From positions 1 through 64,000 of the forward strand of contig NZ_RHNX01000002.1 of the NCBI RefSeq assembly GCF_003946335.1: a stretch of 64,000 nt of DNA, read 5' to 3'. The DNA comes from Levilactobacillus fujinensis. Its GTDB lineage: Bacteria; Bacillota; Bacilli; Lactobacillales; Lactobacillaceae. Both the position numbers and the translations under genes were made by a program. Below the pieces are notes generated by a model. That model did not search any database, had not been told where the DNA came from, and saw nothing but the letters and a program-made list of their open reading frames with translations. Of this stretch, positions 33,445 to 41,923 are shown in pieces. The first letter of the stretch is position 1, and each line of letters begins with the position of its first letter.

Positions 33445-34374
33445 ATGCGCGGATTAAACCATTTAAAGGCTCGGTCACTTCTCACACTAGCTGCTACCAC
33501 TGTGTTACTAGTGCCGGCCGTCGCGACGAGTACCGTCACCGCTCAAGCGGCCAGTGTCAATCCTTCGGCTGCTACGTTAAAGAAGAGCAAAAGCTACTAC
33601 CAGAAAAATGCCAAGACTTTAGGCAAGAAATACAAGCTGGCGTTTGATGCCCAAACAGGACTGAAGAAGAACGGTAAAGCCGTGGTCTACGTAAAGACCA
33701 GCGATAAACAACTCAAGCAAAGTGTTAAACTTGCCATGGCTTATTGGAACAAAAAACTCGGGACAAAACAGTTCACCCAGGGTTCCAAGAAAAACCATAC
33801 CTTGACCTTCTCTGTATCTAAGGCGAAAGCCACTAAAAGTGATCAAAGTGACGCCTGGTGGACGCCGGCTAAGAAGCAACTCCAAGTTCGTTGGTCTTAC
33901 TATCAAGCTGAAACCCAAAACATCGGCATTGCCATGACCAATCAACTGAATGATTCCTTCTATACGACGTACTCTAACACGATTGAAGCCAAGGCTAAGG
34001 CTAATCTAGCTGCTAAGGGAATTTCGACCAGTGATAAAAATTATCAGAGTCTCTTCAATCAGGAAGCTGGCAACGTTGAAACATCCCTTCCAGCTTACAA
34101 TCAGCTGAAAAAGGACGTGACTAAGGTCAAGACGTCGTTGGCCAGTGAGGGGCGAATGTACGAATACGCTAGTACTATCGCCCATGAATTCGGTCACGTG
34201 ATGGGGCTGAACCATTCGCCCAATAAGAAAGATCTGATGTACTTTGAGAGTGGCAGCAGCAACGTTTATAGCTACAAGCAAGTTTCTGCTGGTCTTTCCA
34301 AGTATAACCCAGTCAAAACAACCGACAAAAATCGTGCCAAATTGGCTCTAAAAATTTATACAGCCGTACACTAG
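33445..34374 (+). CDS. Secreted metzincin-type zinc metalloprotease
   Basis: A 309-residue exported protein with a cleavable signal peptide (residues 1-35, ...TSTVTAQAA). The zinc site HEFGHVMGLNH (His247, His251, His257) with a later Met-turn (DLMYFES) marks a matrixin/M10-like metzincin. Between them lie a Lys-rich middle region and WNKKLG..F substrate-domain-like segments. No cell-wall anchor is visible, so it is released or held by charge. It may process extracellular proteins or cell-surface components. GGGAGG lies 8 nt before the ATG; terminator follows. Confidence 0.88.
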   Translation: MRGLNHLKARSLLTLAATTVLLVPAVATSTVTAQAASVNPSAATLKKSKSYYQKNAKTLGKKYKLAFDAQTGLKKNGKAVVYVKTSDKQLKQSVKLAMAYWNKKLGTKQFTQGSKKNHTLTFSVSKAKATKSDQSDAWWTPAKKQLQVRWSYYQAETQNIGIAMTNQLNDSFYTTYSNTIEAKAKANLAAKGISTSDKNYQSLFNQEAGNVETSLPAYNQLKKDVTKVKTSLASEGRMYEYASTIAHEFGHVMGLNHSPNKKDLMYFESGSSNVYSYKQVSAGLSKYNPVKTTDKNRAKLALKIYTAVH

Positions 34375-34383
34375 CTATCTCCG

Positions 34384-34422
34384 TAAAAAGTTGTCCTTTA
34401 TTTTTTAAAGGACAATTTTTTG
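34384..34422. terminator. Terminator after the metzincin gene
   Basis: AAAAAGTTGTCCTTTA / TAAAGGACAATTTTTT stem-loop. Confidence 0.88.
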
Positions 34423-34653
34423 TTTTCTACGACTATTAGTTCGGCCACCGTTTAATAGACGCATCCAATCAGCTATTATGAGTGCTCTAAACCAAGTCGA
34501 TCATCAATCATCATCAATCGCTATTACAGCAGCCCTTTTTGACGCTAACCGATTTTTTTTGCAATCGAACTGTAACTTAATGTAAACCAGCAGTAACCTC
34601 CCATTCGACCAGACCGTGTACAATGGACGTAAAGACTGAGGAGGATATATTCT

Positions 34654-35607
34654 ATGCATAAGACGTTACACAAACTGGGTGCTGGATTAGCTGTTTTCGC
34701 TGCGGCTTTGGCTGTTGGCGTGGGGTTGAACGCAACGACCGCTAGTGCTGCGGGGACTAAAGTTGCGGACATTTCGCAATATCAAGGAAATATTAATTGG
34801 AGCAAGGCGTCTAAGGACTTGAAGTACGCAATCATCCGTGTGCAACACGGGAGTATTGGTGACCCTGGTTACATCGTTGATACGAAGAGCAATGTCAACG
34901 CAAATGGTGCTTACAAAAATGGTGTACCATTTGGCCAATACATGTTCGCTGAATTTACAAGCGTTAAAGATGCCCAACAGGAAGCTAAGGATTTCTACAA
35001 GCGGAGCAACTCACATACTAAGTTCTTCGCATTGGATGAAGAAAAACGGATGCCAGGTGCCAAGAGTAGTGAACAAACTTACGTTAACGCTTGGTTGAAG
35101 ACCATGCGCAGCTTAACCGACAAGCCGTTAGTGATGTACTCTGGCGAATGGTACGCCAACTCCAATAAGCTCGACTTCTCGAAGTTCGATGGTACTTGGA
35201 TTGCCAAGTACAGCTCCACGAAGCCTAGTGTTTCTGGGACTTCTGTCGATTTATGGCAATACAGCAGCAAGGGTCGCGTTTCCGGTATCAGTGGCAACGT
35301 TGACTTGAACAAAGTCTTGAATAGCTCCGTTGTTAATAGTTGGTTCTCCAGCTCGAGTTCGAATTCTGCCACTCCCGCTGCCAGCTACTACACTACAGCA
35401 ACTGGTGTGAACGGCATTCAAGCCAAGAAGACCGTCTACCAATACACGTCCACCAACTTTACCAAGAGCAAACGGACGAGTAAGGTTAAGACTGGCACAA
35501 AGCTTGCCGTTACTGGCGTTGCTAAGAATAGTAAGGGTGCCTACCGGTTCCAGTTAAGCAATGGGAACTACGTCACTGCTAACCAAGCCTACGTTTCAAC
35601 TTACTAA
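34654..35607 (+). CDS. Secreted GH25 lysozyme (muramidase) with SH3-like tail
   Basis: A 317-residue peptidoglycan hydrolase. After a signal peptide ending ASA (about residue 32), the GH25 domain has VADISQYQGNINW (Asp39), VQHGSIGDP and FFALDEEK (Asp128, Glu130), the catalytic DxE pair. A Ser-rich linker (SSSSSNSATPAAS) leads to a 65-residue C-terminal basic repeat (GIQAKKTVYQYTS... KTGTKLAVTGVAKN) similar to SH3/DUF5776 cell-wall-binding modules. It probably remodels or lyses cell walls. GAGGA precedes the ATG. Confidence 0.92.
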   Translation: MHKTLHKLGAGLAVFAAALAVGVGLNATTASAAGTKVADISQYQGNINWSKASKDLKYAIIRVQHGSIGDPGYIVDTKSNVNANGAYKNGVPFGQYMFAEFTSVKDAQQEAKDFYKRSNSHTKFFALDEEKRMPGAKSSEQTYVNAWLKTMRSLTDKPLVMYSGEWYANSNKLDFSKFDGTWIAKYSSTKPSVSGTSVDLWQYSSKGRVSGISGNVDLNKVLNSSVVNSWFSSSSSNSATPAASYYTTATGVNGIQAKKTVYQYTSTNFTKSKRTSKVKTGTKLAVTGVAKNSKGAYRFQLSNGNYVTANQAYVSTY

Positions 35608-35620
35608 ACACAACTTTAAT

Positions 35621-35655
35621 CGGGACCTGAGACGACTGTCTTGGGTCCTTTTTTG
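35621..35655 (+). terminator. Terminator after the GH25 gene
   Basis: GGGACCTGAGAC / GTCTTGGGTCC stem with TTTTTTG. Confidence 0.85.
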
Positions 35656-35814
35656 TAATCGAATTTTCAATTCCGGGCTTTCCCCTACGGCTAATATGGC
35701 ACAAATTATGCTATCATAAAGTTATTACTTTTGGCAGCTGCTTGCCCAGCCAGCATTGTTTCAGATACTGACTATCCCGGCGCACACTGCCAGTCAATTC
35801 GGGAGGATACGTTC

Positions 35815-36771
35815 ATGCAATCTGGCTTATTGTTAGTTAACTTAGGGTCCCCTGCGTCGCCACAGACCGCTGATGTGCGGACCTATTTGAAAACGTTTTT
35901 AAGCGATCCCAGTGTGATTGAAATGCCAGCAGCCATTTGGCAACCCATTTTACGTGGAATGATTTTACCGCTGCGTTCTTGGCGTTCAGCCACCTTCTAT
36001 CAACACATCTGGACAAAGGACGGCTCACCGCTCATCGTCTACACCCGTAAGCTGTGTGAACAGGTTCGCGCGTTACTCCCCAATTGGAACGTCCAATATG
36101 CAATGACCTACGGCGAACCCGCCATTGATCAGACGTTGACGACCATGCGAGAGTCCTGTGACCGTATTGTTTTGTTGCCACTCTTTCCCCAATACACGCA
36201 GAGTACTCACGGCGGCATCATTCGTCAGGCCCAGGCAACCGGCGCACCACTCAGCATCGTGCGGCACTTTTATCAGGAACCCGCCTACCTCGATATCTTG
36301 GCATCACAAGTTCGACAAGCCTATCAGGAGGCCGACTATGACGCTGTCCTGTTCAGCTACCACAGCATTCCAACAGCTATGGTCAAACACGGCGACCCCT
36401 ACCCAACGGAATGTCATGCGACAACCCAGGGTGTTTTAGACCGTTTACCCGACCTGCCTAAGGACAAGGTCCAGACCGTTTTCCAGTCCAAATTTGGTCC
36501 CATGCCCTGGCAGAAACCCTACCTCAAGAATACGTTGATGCAGCTGGTCGAACTGGGTAAACGGAACGTCCTCATTGCCACGCCTTCCTTTGTCGCTGAC
36601 TGTCTGGAGACGCTCGAAGAAGATTACGTTCAAAATTACCAGACGTTTGAAGCTAGCGGTGGTGACCGTTTCCAAATGGTCCCACCCATGAATGACGATC
36701 CCCGTTTTGGTCACTTTCTAGCTGCTCTGGCCCAAAAACAACTGGCACAGGGCGGTGACGACCATGCCTGA
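35815..36771 (+). CDS. hemH: Ferrochelatase
   Basis: Inserts Fe2+ into coproporphyrin III or protoporphyrin IX. The 318-residue protein starts LLLVNLGSPASPQTADVRTYL, with the metal/porphyrin site His in LFSYHSIP and Glu in PSFVADCLETLEE; the QSKFGPMPWQKPYL segment is standard. Lactobacilli generally cannot make porphyrins, so an orphan ferrochelatase implies use of exogenous porphyrin, or iron removal. GGGAGG lies 8 nt before the ATG. Its 3' end overlaps the mntH start by 8 nt, so the two are translationally coupled. Confidence 0.95.
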   Translation: MQSGLLLVNLGSPASPQTADVRTYLKTFLSDPSVIEMPAAIWQPILRGMILPLRSWRSATFYQHIWTKDGSPLIVYTRKLCEQVRALLPNWNVQYAMTYGEPAIDQTLTTMRESCDRIVLLPLFPQYTQSTHGGIIRQAQATGAPLSIVRHFYQEPAYLDILASQVRQAYQEADYDAVLFSYHSIPTAMVKHGDPYPTECHATTQGVLDRLPDLPKDKVQTVFQSKFGPMPWQKPYLKNTLMQLVELGKRNVLIATPSFVADCLETLEEDYVQNYQTFEASGGDRFQMVPPMNDDPRFGHFLAALAQKQLAQGGDDHA

Positions 36772-38089
36772 ACCTCAGCGTCATAAGAGTTTGGATGAAG
36801 TCAACGAGAGTGTCAACGTCCCCAGCGTTTACGAAGCTTCCTTTTTTCAAAAATTTCTGGCCTACAGTGGTCCCGGTGCCCTTGTTGCCGTCGGTTATAT
36901 GGATCCCGGCAACTGGCTGACATCACTAGCCGGTGGTAGTCAATATCGTTATCAGCTTCTAGCGGTGTTAGTCATTGCCATCCTCGTTGCCATGTTTATG
37001 CAGTCCTTAGCCATTAAGCTTGGCGTCGTTGCTCGTCAGGACCTTGCCCAAGCCATCGCAATTCAAGTGCCACTACCAGTTCGAATCACTCTGTGGTTAT
37101 TAAATGAAGTCGCCATGATGGCTACGGATCTCACGGGGGTGGTTGGCACAGCCATTGCTTTAAAATTACTGATTGATCTCCCCCTACTCTATGGCATTCT
37201 CCTAACCGTCGCCGACGTTTTGATCGTATTGCTATTCTTACGATTTGGGATTCGTCGTGTCGAATTCATTGTTTTAAGCGCCATTCTCATCGTGGGGATT
37301 ATCTTTGCCATTGAAGTCGTCCGTGCTCGTCCGGCGTTGCCCGCGATTCTGCGGGGCGTTATCCCGACCACGAGTCTCCTGACAAATCATGCCAAACTGA
37401 TTCTCAGCGTTGGGATCATTGGGGCCACCATCATGCCCCACAATCTCTATCTCCATTCATCGTTAGCCCAAAGTCGTCGTTACGATCACAACAATCCCGC
37501 TCAGGTCAACGAAGCACTACGATTTGCAAAATGGGACTCCAACGTTCATTTAGCCGCTGCGCTCATCGTCAACGCCCTATTGTTGATTCTTGGTGGTACC
37601 CTTTTCTTCGGCAAGACTGGTCAGCTCACCAGTCTCCAGACCGTCTATGAAGGACTGAAAAGTAGCGCCATCGTCGGCAATCTCGCCAGCCCCATCATGA
37701 GTTGGCTCTTTGCCTTTGCTCTGCTCATCACTGGTCTGATTTCCTCCATCACCAGCACCCTATCCGGCCAAATCGTGATGGAAGGCTACATTAATTTACG
37801 CCTCCCCCTATGGCAACGACGGTTACTGACACGGTTTGTAACACTCATTCCAATTGTGATTATCGGCTTCGTTGTCGGCTTTAATGATCGGACGTTTGAG
37901 CACCTAATTGTCTACGCTCAGGTCGTTTTGAGTATTGCTTTGCCCTTCACGCTATTCCCGATGGTCGCCCTAACTAGTCAGTCGCGCCTCATGGGAGAAC
38001 ACGTTAATCGTTGGTGGGTCACGGTTCTAGGCTATGCACTGACTGCCGTGATTACTGGTTTTAACTTGCAGCTCTTATTTTCACTTTAA
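36764..38089 (+). CDS. mntH: Manganese/divalent-metal transporter MntH (NRAMP)
   Basis: Proton-coupled importer of Mn2+ and other divalent metals. The 441-residue membrane protein has 11 predicted helices; TM1 metal-binding motif is GYMDPGNW, TM6 is IGATIMPHNLYLHSS (the MPHN motif), and a 25-residue cytoplasmic N-terminal tail precedes them. Lactobacilli use high Mn against oxidative stress. The ATG within hemH has GGGCGG 9 nt upstream; a GTG three codons earlier overlaps that site. Coupling to hemH links porphyrin metallation and metal uptake. Confidence 0.96.
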   Translation: MPEPQRHKSLDEVNESVNVPSVYEASFFQKFLAYSGPGALVAVGYMDPGNWLTSLAGGSQYRYQLLAVLVIAILVAMFMQSLAIKLGVVARQDLAQAIAIQVPLPVRITLWLLNEVAMMATDLTGVVGTAIALKLLIDLPLLYGILLTVADVLIVLLFLRFGIRRVEFIVLSAILIVGIIFAIEVVRARPALPAILRGVIPTTSLLTNHAKLILSVGIIGATIMPHNLYLHSSLAQSRRYDHNNPAQVNEALRFAKWDSNVHLAAALIVNALLLILGGTLFFGKTGQLTSLQTVYEGLKSSAIVGNLASPIMSWLFAFALLITGLISSITSTLSGQIVMEGYINLRLPLWQRRLLTRFVTLIPIVIIGFVVGFNDRTFEHLIVYAQVVLSIALPFTLFPMVALTSQSRLMGEHVNRWWVTVLGYALTAVITGFNLQLLFSL

Positions 38090-38106
38090 AAAAATTGCGA
38101 TCAAAA

Positions 38107-38303
38107 CATACTACATCACTCAAAAAGTTGCTTCTTTCAGAATCTAACGATTCTGAAAGAAGCAACTTTTATTTATACCACTATAGTGTCGAAGCATGCG
38201 CCATACGGCAGTTTGTTGTGCTTAACCCGATAGCAAAAGCCATGCCAGAATCAAGCATGGTTCCTGCTATCACGTGATGCTTGCAAACTAACTGTCTGCC
38301 CAC
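38107..38303 (+). repeat. Dispersed repeat family A, copy 3
   Basis: Starts about 18 nt after the mntH stop and ends at 38303, 21 nt before the GH8 stop. The hairpin AAAAGTTGCTTCTTTC...GAAAGAAGCAACTTTT keeps perfect pairing through matching changes in both arms. The terminal repeats are worn (TACTACATCAC / CTGCCCACAC). Confidence 0.88.
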
Positions 38304-38323
38304 ACTCTCTATAGACAACTCCC

Positions 38324-39457
38324 CTACGATAACGCCGTAACCACCTGTAGCGTTGCGGAGAAATAATTCTGCTTTTCAATGCTACTTGGCAATTGCTTAG
38401 CCGTTTCTTTCTGTAGTGTCGTCTGCTTTAAAACCTTGGCGCCATAATTAACTGGTGCCGTAAAGGCCGTGTTGACATAATTGTTAACGGCCTTTCCACC
38501 CAATGTGTAAACCGCCGTAATCTTCTTTTTCTTGTTAAAGAAAGTTAACTGCTTCTTCAGCGCATTCTTGGTCGTGGCGTCCTTACTGATCTTATAAGTC
38601 TGTCCTAATCGCCAAGGTACCCGGCAAGCGTTGTAACCGACTTGATTATCGGTTCCAGATTCGATGCTGTAGGGCGTTACCGATTTCAATTTCAAACTAC
38701 TCCCGGTAACCAAAATGAAATCGGGGAACAACCCCGTCTTATGTCGTGCACTCAACTTCTTCACGGCAATTTGACTGCGCTGGGCAACCTTGATCCAGGT
38801 ACTATCCTTCGTATACTTGGCAAACGTCTTAAAGTATCCCGTCATCAGATCTGCCGTCCGTAGCTTGCTGACATCATAGCTCGACGTCGCCCAGTTTCCC
38901 ATGGTTGGCAGGTACGTGGTCTTGTTGATTTCCTTACTCTCAATGGCCGCTATCAGACTCTTTGCAGCTTGACGATAGTTGGTTTTCTTACTGCCCCACT
39001 GCTTATCCGCCAAAATCAAGGCGTATGCAATGTCCAAATCGCCATCCGTCGCGCTATTCTTCTGGGAGCCCACACTAGTCATCTTGCCCGAACGTTTAGT
39101 CTGCTGCCACGACATCAGTGGCACCTGACTGGAGACCCGGTGTGCGCGATAATACTGATACATTTGGTTAAAAGTGGTATGTGTGTTCTTCACGCCCTTT
39201 TTAGCAGCCAACACCGTCGCTAGCATGCCATACCCTTGACCTTCAGACAATGCCGTCGTTGCGCCCTGACCATTGTTGCTCTTGACATACTTCTGGGTCT
39301 TACCGCCAACGTAGACCTTCTGCCATTGCTTGTAAAGTGTCGTCGCCGAGGCGGCCTCCGCCGTCGTTGGCTTAGTCGTTAAGTTATTTATCCCCAACAC
39401 TAAACCACTAACGAGCACCACACCGGCCAACCCGATGATGACCCTATGTAATTTCAT
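38324..39457 (-). CDS. Secreted GH8 family glucanase
   Basis: A 377-residue glycosyl hydrolase family 8 protein with an N-terminal signal/anchor helix (residues 5-24) and a cleavage-like AEAA. It shows the family's catalytic acid SEGQGYGML (Glu), base region ATDGDLDIAYAL (Asp) and YNACRVPWR. Likely a beta-1,4-glucanase, lichenase or chitosanase, possibly linked to exopolysaccharide or cellulose trimming; no cellulose synthase is nearby. GGGAG precedes the ATG. Isolated gene; the repeat between it and mntH may terminate both. Confidence 0.9.
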   Translation of the reverse strand: MKLHRVIIGLAGVVLVSGLVLGINNLTTKPTTAEAASATTLYKQWQKVYVGGKTQKYVKSNNGQGATTALSEGQGYGMLATVLAAKKGVKNTHTTFNQMYQYYRAHRVSSQVPLMSWQQTKRSGKMTSVGSQKNSATDGDLDIAYALILADKQWGSKKTNYRQAAKSLIAAIESKEINKTTYLPTMGNWATSSYDVSKLRTADLMTGYFKTFAKYTKDSTWIKVAQRSQIAVKKLSARHKTGLFPDFILVTGSSLKLKSVTPYSIESGTDNQVGYNACRVPWRLGQTYKISKDATTKNALKKQLTFFNKKKKITAVYTLGGKAVNNYVNTAFTAPVNYGAKVLKQTTLQKETAKQLPSSIEKQNYFSATLQVVTALS

Positions 39458-39683
39458 CTGTCCACAACTCCCTTTCGTTCTATAACGCTGGCACTAACGC
39501 TAACCAGCTCATTACATTCATTATAGTCCCGCGACTTTCTATCGACGAGGGACAGAATTCAAAAAAAGAGTGTGCCCAGGGCGAATAGCTGACGAACATT
39601 AAGACTGACAAGCGACTAATCTCGGACTTGGATTATTTACTTGTCAGATTTAAGTGAAGTCAGTGCCAGTCTAATTTTGGAAC

Positions 39684-39722
39684 AAAAAACGGCAGCGCCC
39701 ACTTCAGCACCACCGCTTTTTT
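39684..39722 (-). terminator. Terminator of the MerR-cupin-CMD operon
   Basis: On the minus strand, CGGTGGTGC pairs with GCGCTGCCG (wobbles included) and is followed by TTTTTT. Confidence 0.75.
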
Positions 39723-39730
39723 ATTAATCA

Positions 39731-40051
39731 TTAATCCGTAAAGATTTCCTTAGCAATATTGAATGCAGACCAAGCCTTTGGCCAACCCACGTAGAAGGAC
39801 AGGTGAGTGATGACTTCGGCGATTTCATCCTTCGTAATTCCATTGCCCTTACCAATCTTCAAATGAGCGGGTAGCTGTTCAAAGTTACCGGCAGAAATCA
39901 ATGCAGAAATGGTAATCAGACTCCGTTGGTGCGCAGATAATTTGTCTTCTCGTGACCATACTTGACCGAATAAAACATCATCGTTTAATTCCGCAAATTT
40001 AGGGGCAAAATCGCCCAAGTTGTCGCGGCCAGCCGTTTGTTTCTTTGCCAT
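39731..40051 (-). CDS. Carboxymuconolactone decarboxylase family protein
   Basis: A 106-residue AhpD-like/CMD protein (LSAHQRSLITISALISAG, LPAHLKIGKGNGITKDEIAEV, HLSFYVGWPKAWSAF). It lacks the CxxC of alkylhydroperoxidase AhpD, so a peroxidase role is unlikely; a decarboxylase or binding role is possible. The start (second ATG) has AGGAGG 8 nt upstream. It is the last gene of an operon with a cupin and a MerR regulator, a pairing often seen together for handling reactive aldehydes or quinones. Confidence 0.88.
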   Translation of the reverse strand: MAKKQTAGRDNLGDFAPKFAELNDDVLFGQVWSREDKLSAHQRSLITISALISAGNFEQLPAHLKIGKGNGITKDEIAEVITHLSFYVGWPKAWSAFNIAKEIFTD

Positions 40052-40063
40052 ATTCATAGCCTC

Positions 40064-40471
40064 CTAGAGTGCGTTGTAAGTTGCATCATCGACTGGTTCC
40101 AGCCATTCTGGCGTTCCCGCGGTAATCGCAATGTGGCTGAACCAACTATCTTTGGTTGCACCGTGCCAGTGCTTAACGCCGTCCTTGGTAACGACCACGT
40201 CACCAGGAACCAAATGACGAGCGGGTTGGCCTGCTTCTTGGTACCAACCTTCACCACCAGTGACCAATAAAATTTGGAACCCATCGTGATGAATGTGCCA
40301 ATTATTCCGGCAACCTGGTTCAAAGGTCACGTTGCCGACACCCACGTTCACATCGGGATCATTAACTAAACCGTTTAAATAACTTTGGCCGACGAAGAAT
40401 TTTTGATACGCCTCGTTTTTATCACCTGCTGGGAAAATAACACCATTCTTAACGTCTTCATTCTTGACCAT
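40064..40471 (-). CDS. Cupin-domain protein
   Basis: A 135-residue single-domain cupin. Motif 1 is NNWHIHHDGFQILLVTGGEGWYQEAG (two or three metal His and a later Glu), and motif 2 ends in PGDVVVTKDGVKHWHGA (His). It begins at the ATG following AAGGAGCGG; this start lies inside the 3' end of merR (14-nt overlap), so it is coupled to the regulator. It probably binds a metal and a small organic ligand. Its downstream partner is the CMD protein. Confidence 0.88.
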   Translation of the reverse strand: MVKNEDVKNGVIFPAGDKNEAYQKFFVGQSYLNGLVNDPDVNVGVGNVTFEPGCRNNWHIHHDGFQILLVTGGEGWYQEAGQPARHLVPGDVVVTKDGVKHWHGATKDSWFSHIAITAGTPEWLEPVDDATYNAL

Positions 40472-40901
40472 TTTTATCCGCTCCTTGCTCATTGAATTGT
40501 TGTAGGTAATCTTGAAAGCTCTCAGTATCCGCAATCGTCTGATCAACTTTGCCGTCGTACCAATCGATTTTGTGGCTCAAAACTTCCAAATGCATCTGTA
40601 ATTCGGCAATGTCGGCTTCGGCATCGGCTTTAACTTTTTGCAGCATGTCACGACGTTCTTCAATCGTCGCGTCGCCCTGCGCCCGCAATCGGACGTAGCG
40701 TTTCAGATCGTTCAGTCGCATGCCAGTTCCCTTTAAATGAAGAATAAACCCGACCCAACGAATATCCTCTTCCAGGTAATAGCGAACATCGTTGTCATCC
40801 CGGTGGGCAACGATTAGTCCTTGATCTTCATAATATCGGAGTGTGTAGGTCGAAAGCCCCACAAGTTTGGCAAACTCGCCAATGCGATACTGTTTCGTCA
40901 T
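40458..40901 (-). CDS. MerR-family transcriptional regulator
   Basis: A 147-residue regulator. The N-terminal winged helix YRIGEFAKLVGLSTYTLRYYEDQGLI is typical MerR, followed by a dimerisation helix (residues about 85-130). It has no Cys in the HTH region, so it is not a classic metal sensor; it resembles AdhR/YfmP-type aldehyde or drug sensors. GGGAGG lies 8 nt before the ATG. It leads the operon with the cupin and CMD genes, and its own promoter carries a MerR-like palindrome. Confidence 0.9.
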   Translation of the reverse strand: MTKQYRIGEFAKLVGLSTYTLRYYEDQGLIVAHRDDNDVRYYLEEDIRWVGFILHLKGTGMRLNDLKRYVRLRAQGDATIEERRDMLQKVKADAEADIAELQMHLEVLSHKIDWYDGKVDQTIADTESFQDYLQQFNEQGADKNGQE

Positions 40902-40935
40902 CACGATGACCTCCCTCAATTGCTTACAAGTCTTA

Positions 40936-40966
40936 GTAAACACCTTAAAGTGCACTCTAAGGCAAG
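40936..40966 (-). promoter_or_regulatory. MerR-type promoter and operator
   Basis: On the minus strand, TTGCCT, a 19-nt spacer and TTTACT. The long spacer is the hallmark of MerR promoters. Spanning it is the near-palindrome CCTTAGAGTGCACTTTAAGG (20 nt; 40943-40962). Confidence 0.7.
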
Positions 40967-41010
40967 GAAAAACGGAAATTTTCTTTATTTTCAATGACAT
41001 CTACACCAAA

Positions 41011-41188
41011 AAGCCTGGGAGACACCTGATTTTGGCGGCTCTCAGGCGAGCTGGAAGCCCGTTCTTTGGCTGGAAGCATTCCCACAGCAAGCGGCATCCC
41101 TGGCAGCCAGAGTGCGGCTGTTTTCACTAATTTAGCCGTGATAATTCTTACTGTCGCAAGAGTAACGCAAACATTTTGGCTTTCAATT
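41011..41188 (+). repeat. Dispersed repeat family B, best copy
   Basis: Runs from GCCTGGGAGACACC through TCAGGCGAGCTGGAAGCCCG, GGCATCCCTGGCAGCC, TTTCACTAATTTAGCCGTGA and CTGTCGCAAGAGTAACGC to TTTTGGCTTTC. It lies between merR and tetR. Confidence 0.75.
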
Positions 41189-41200
41189 TTCAGTAAAAAG

Positions 41201-41770
41201 TTAATCAATCGCCGAAAACTGGTCAATCGCCAATTGCATGGTCTGTTCAAACCGGTCATCGACCTGCTGGGCGGGCAATTGTAGAAAGCCACCCATTTCC
41301 TGCATGATAAAACCAAATAACGCGGACCGGTACAGTGTCGATTCCACTAAGCCAGACGACTCGTCCTCTGCCAAATGGAGGCTAGCGAACATCTGGTGGT
41401 ACAGTGTGACCAATGCCAAATGGGTCTGTTGAAGCTGCTGCAGGTCGTTGGGATTTAGCAAAAGCGGGGCCAAGTGTTGTTGTTCGTGGCAGCCCTGACG
41501 AAATTCGCGAGCAAACACCATGAGCGCTTCCTTCCCAGACACACCCATCAAATGCCGCATCAATCGCTGTTCAATCTCGTGAACGAAAGCGACCCCAACT
41601 TGATCTAGCAAATCGTTCAAACTATCAACATAATTATAAATAGATTGTGGTCGCACATCCAACGCATCGGCCAGCGACCTAATCGTCAGTTTATCGATAC
41701 CATTTTCCGCAATAAGTTGGTTTGCTTGTTCAATTACCTTTCCCTGTGTTAATGTCCGCCGTTTAACCAT
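41201..41770 (-). CDS. TetR-family regulator
   Basis: A 189-residue repressor. The N-terminal HTH is NGIDKLTIRSLADALDVRPQSIYNYVDSLNDLLDQV, and the C-terminal half (WHG-like TetR_C) binds an unknown ligand. It is divergent from the MFS gene, with a perfect 11-bp inverted repeat between them, so it most likely represses the MFS-DUF4811 operon and itself. GGGGC precedes the start weakly. Confidence 0.9.
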   Translation of the reverse strand: MVKRRTLTQGKVIEQANQLIAENGIDKLTIRSLADALDVRPQSIYNYVDSLNDLLDQVGVAFVHEIEQRLMRHLMGVSGKEALMVFAREFRQGCHEQQHLAPLLLNPNDLQQLQQTHLALVTLYHQMFASLHLAEDESSGLVESTLYRSALFGFIMQEMGGFLQLPAQQVDDRFEQTMQLAIDQFSAID

Positions 41771-41821
41771 ACTGTTGCCCCTTCCAAAGCCCTTTTCGCC
41801 ATTATACCCTGTCTAAAATTT

Positions 41822-41850
41822 AAAATAAACTGATAATAACAGTTTATTTT
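41822..41850. promoter_or_regulatory. TetR operator between tetR and the MFS gene
   Basis: AAAATAAACTG - 7 nt - CAGTTTATTTT, a perfect inverted repeat with 11-bp arms in the divergent intergenic region. Confidence 0.75.
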
Positions 41851-41923
41851 CTTCTTAAAACAGTCTATAATCATTTTTAAATTTAGCGATAGTTTATCGC
41901 CGAGATAAAGAGGGCAATTTCTA

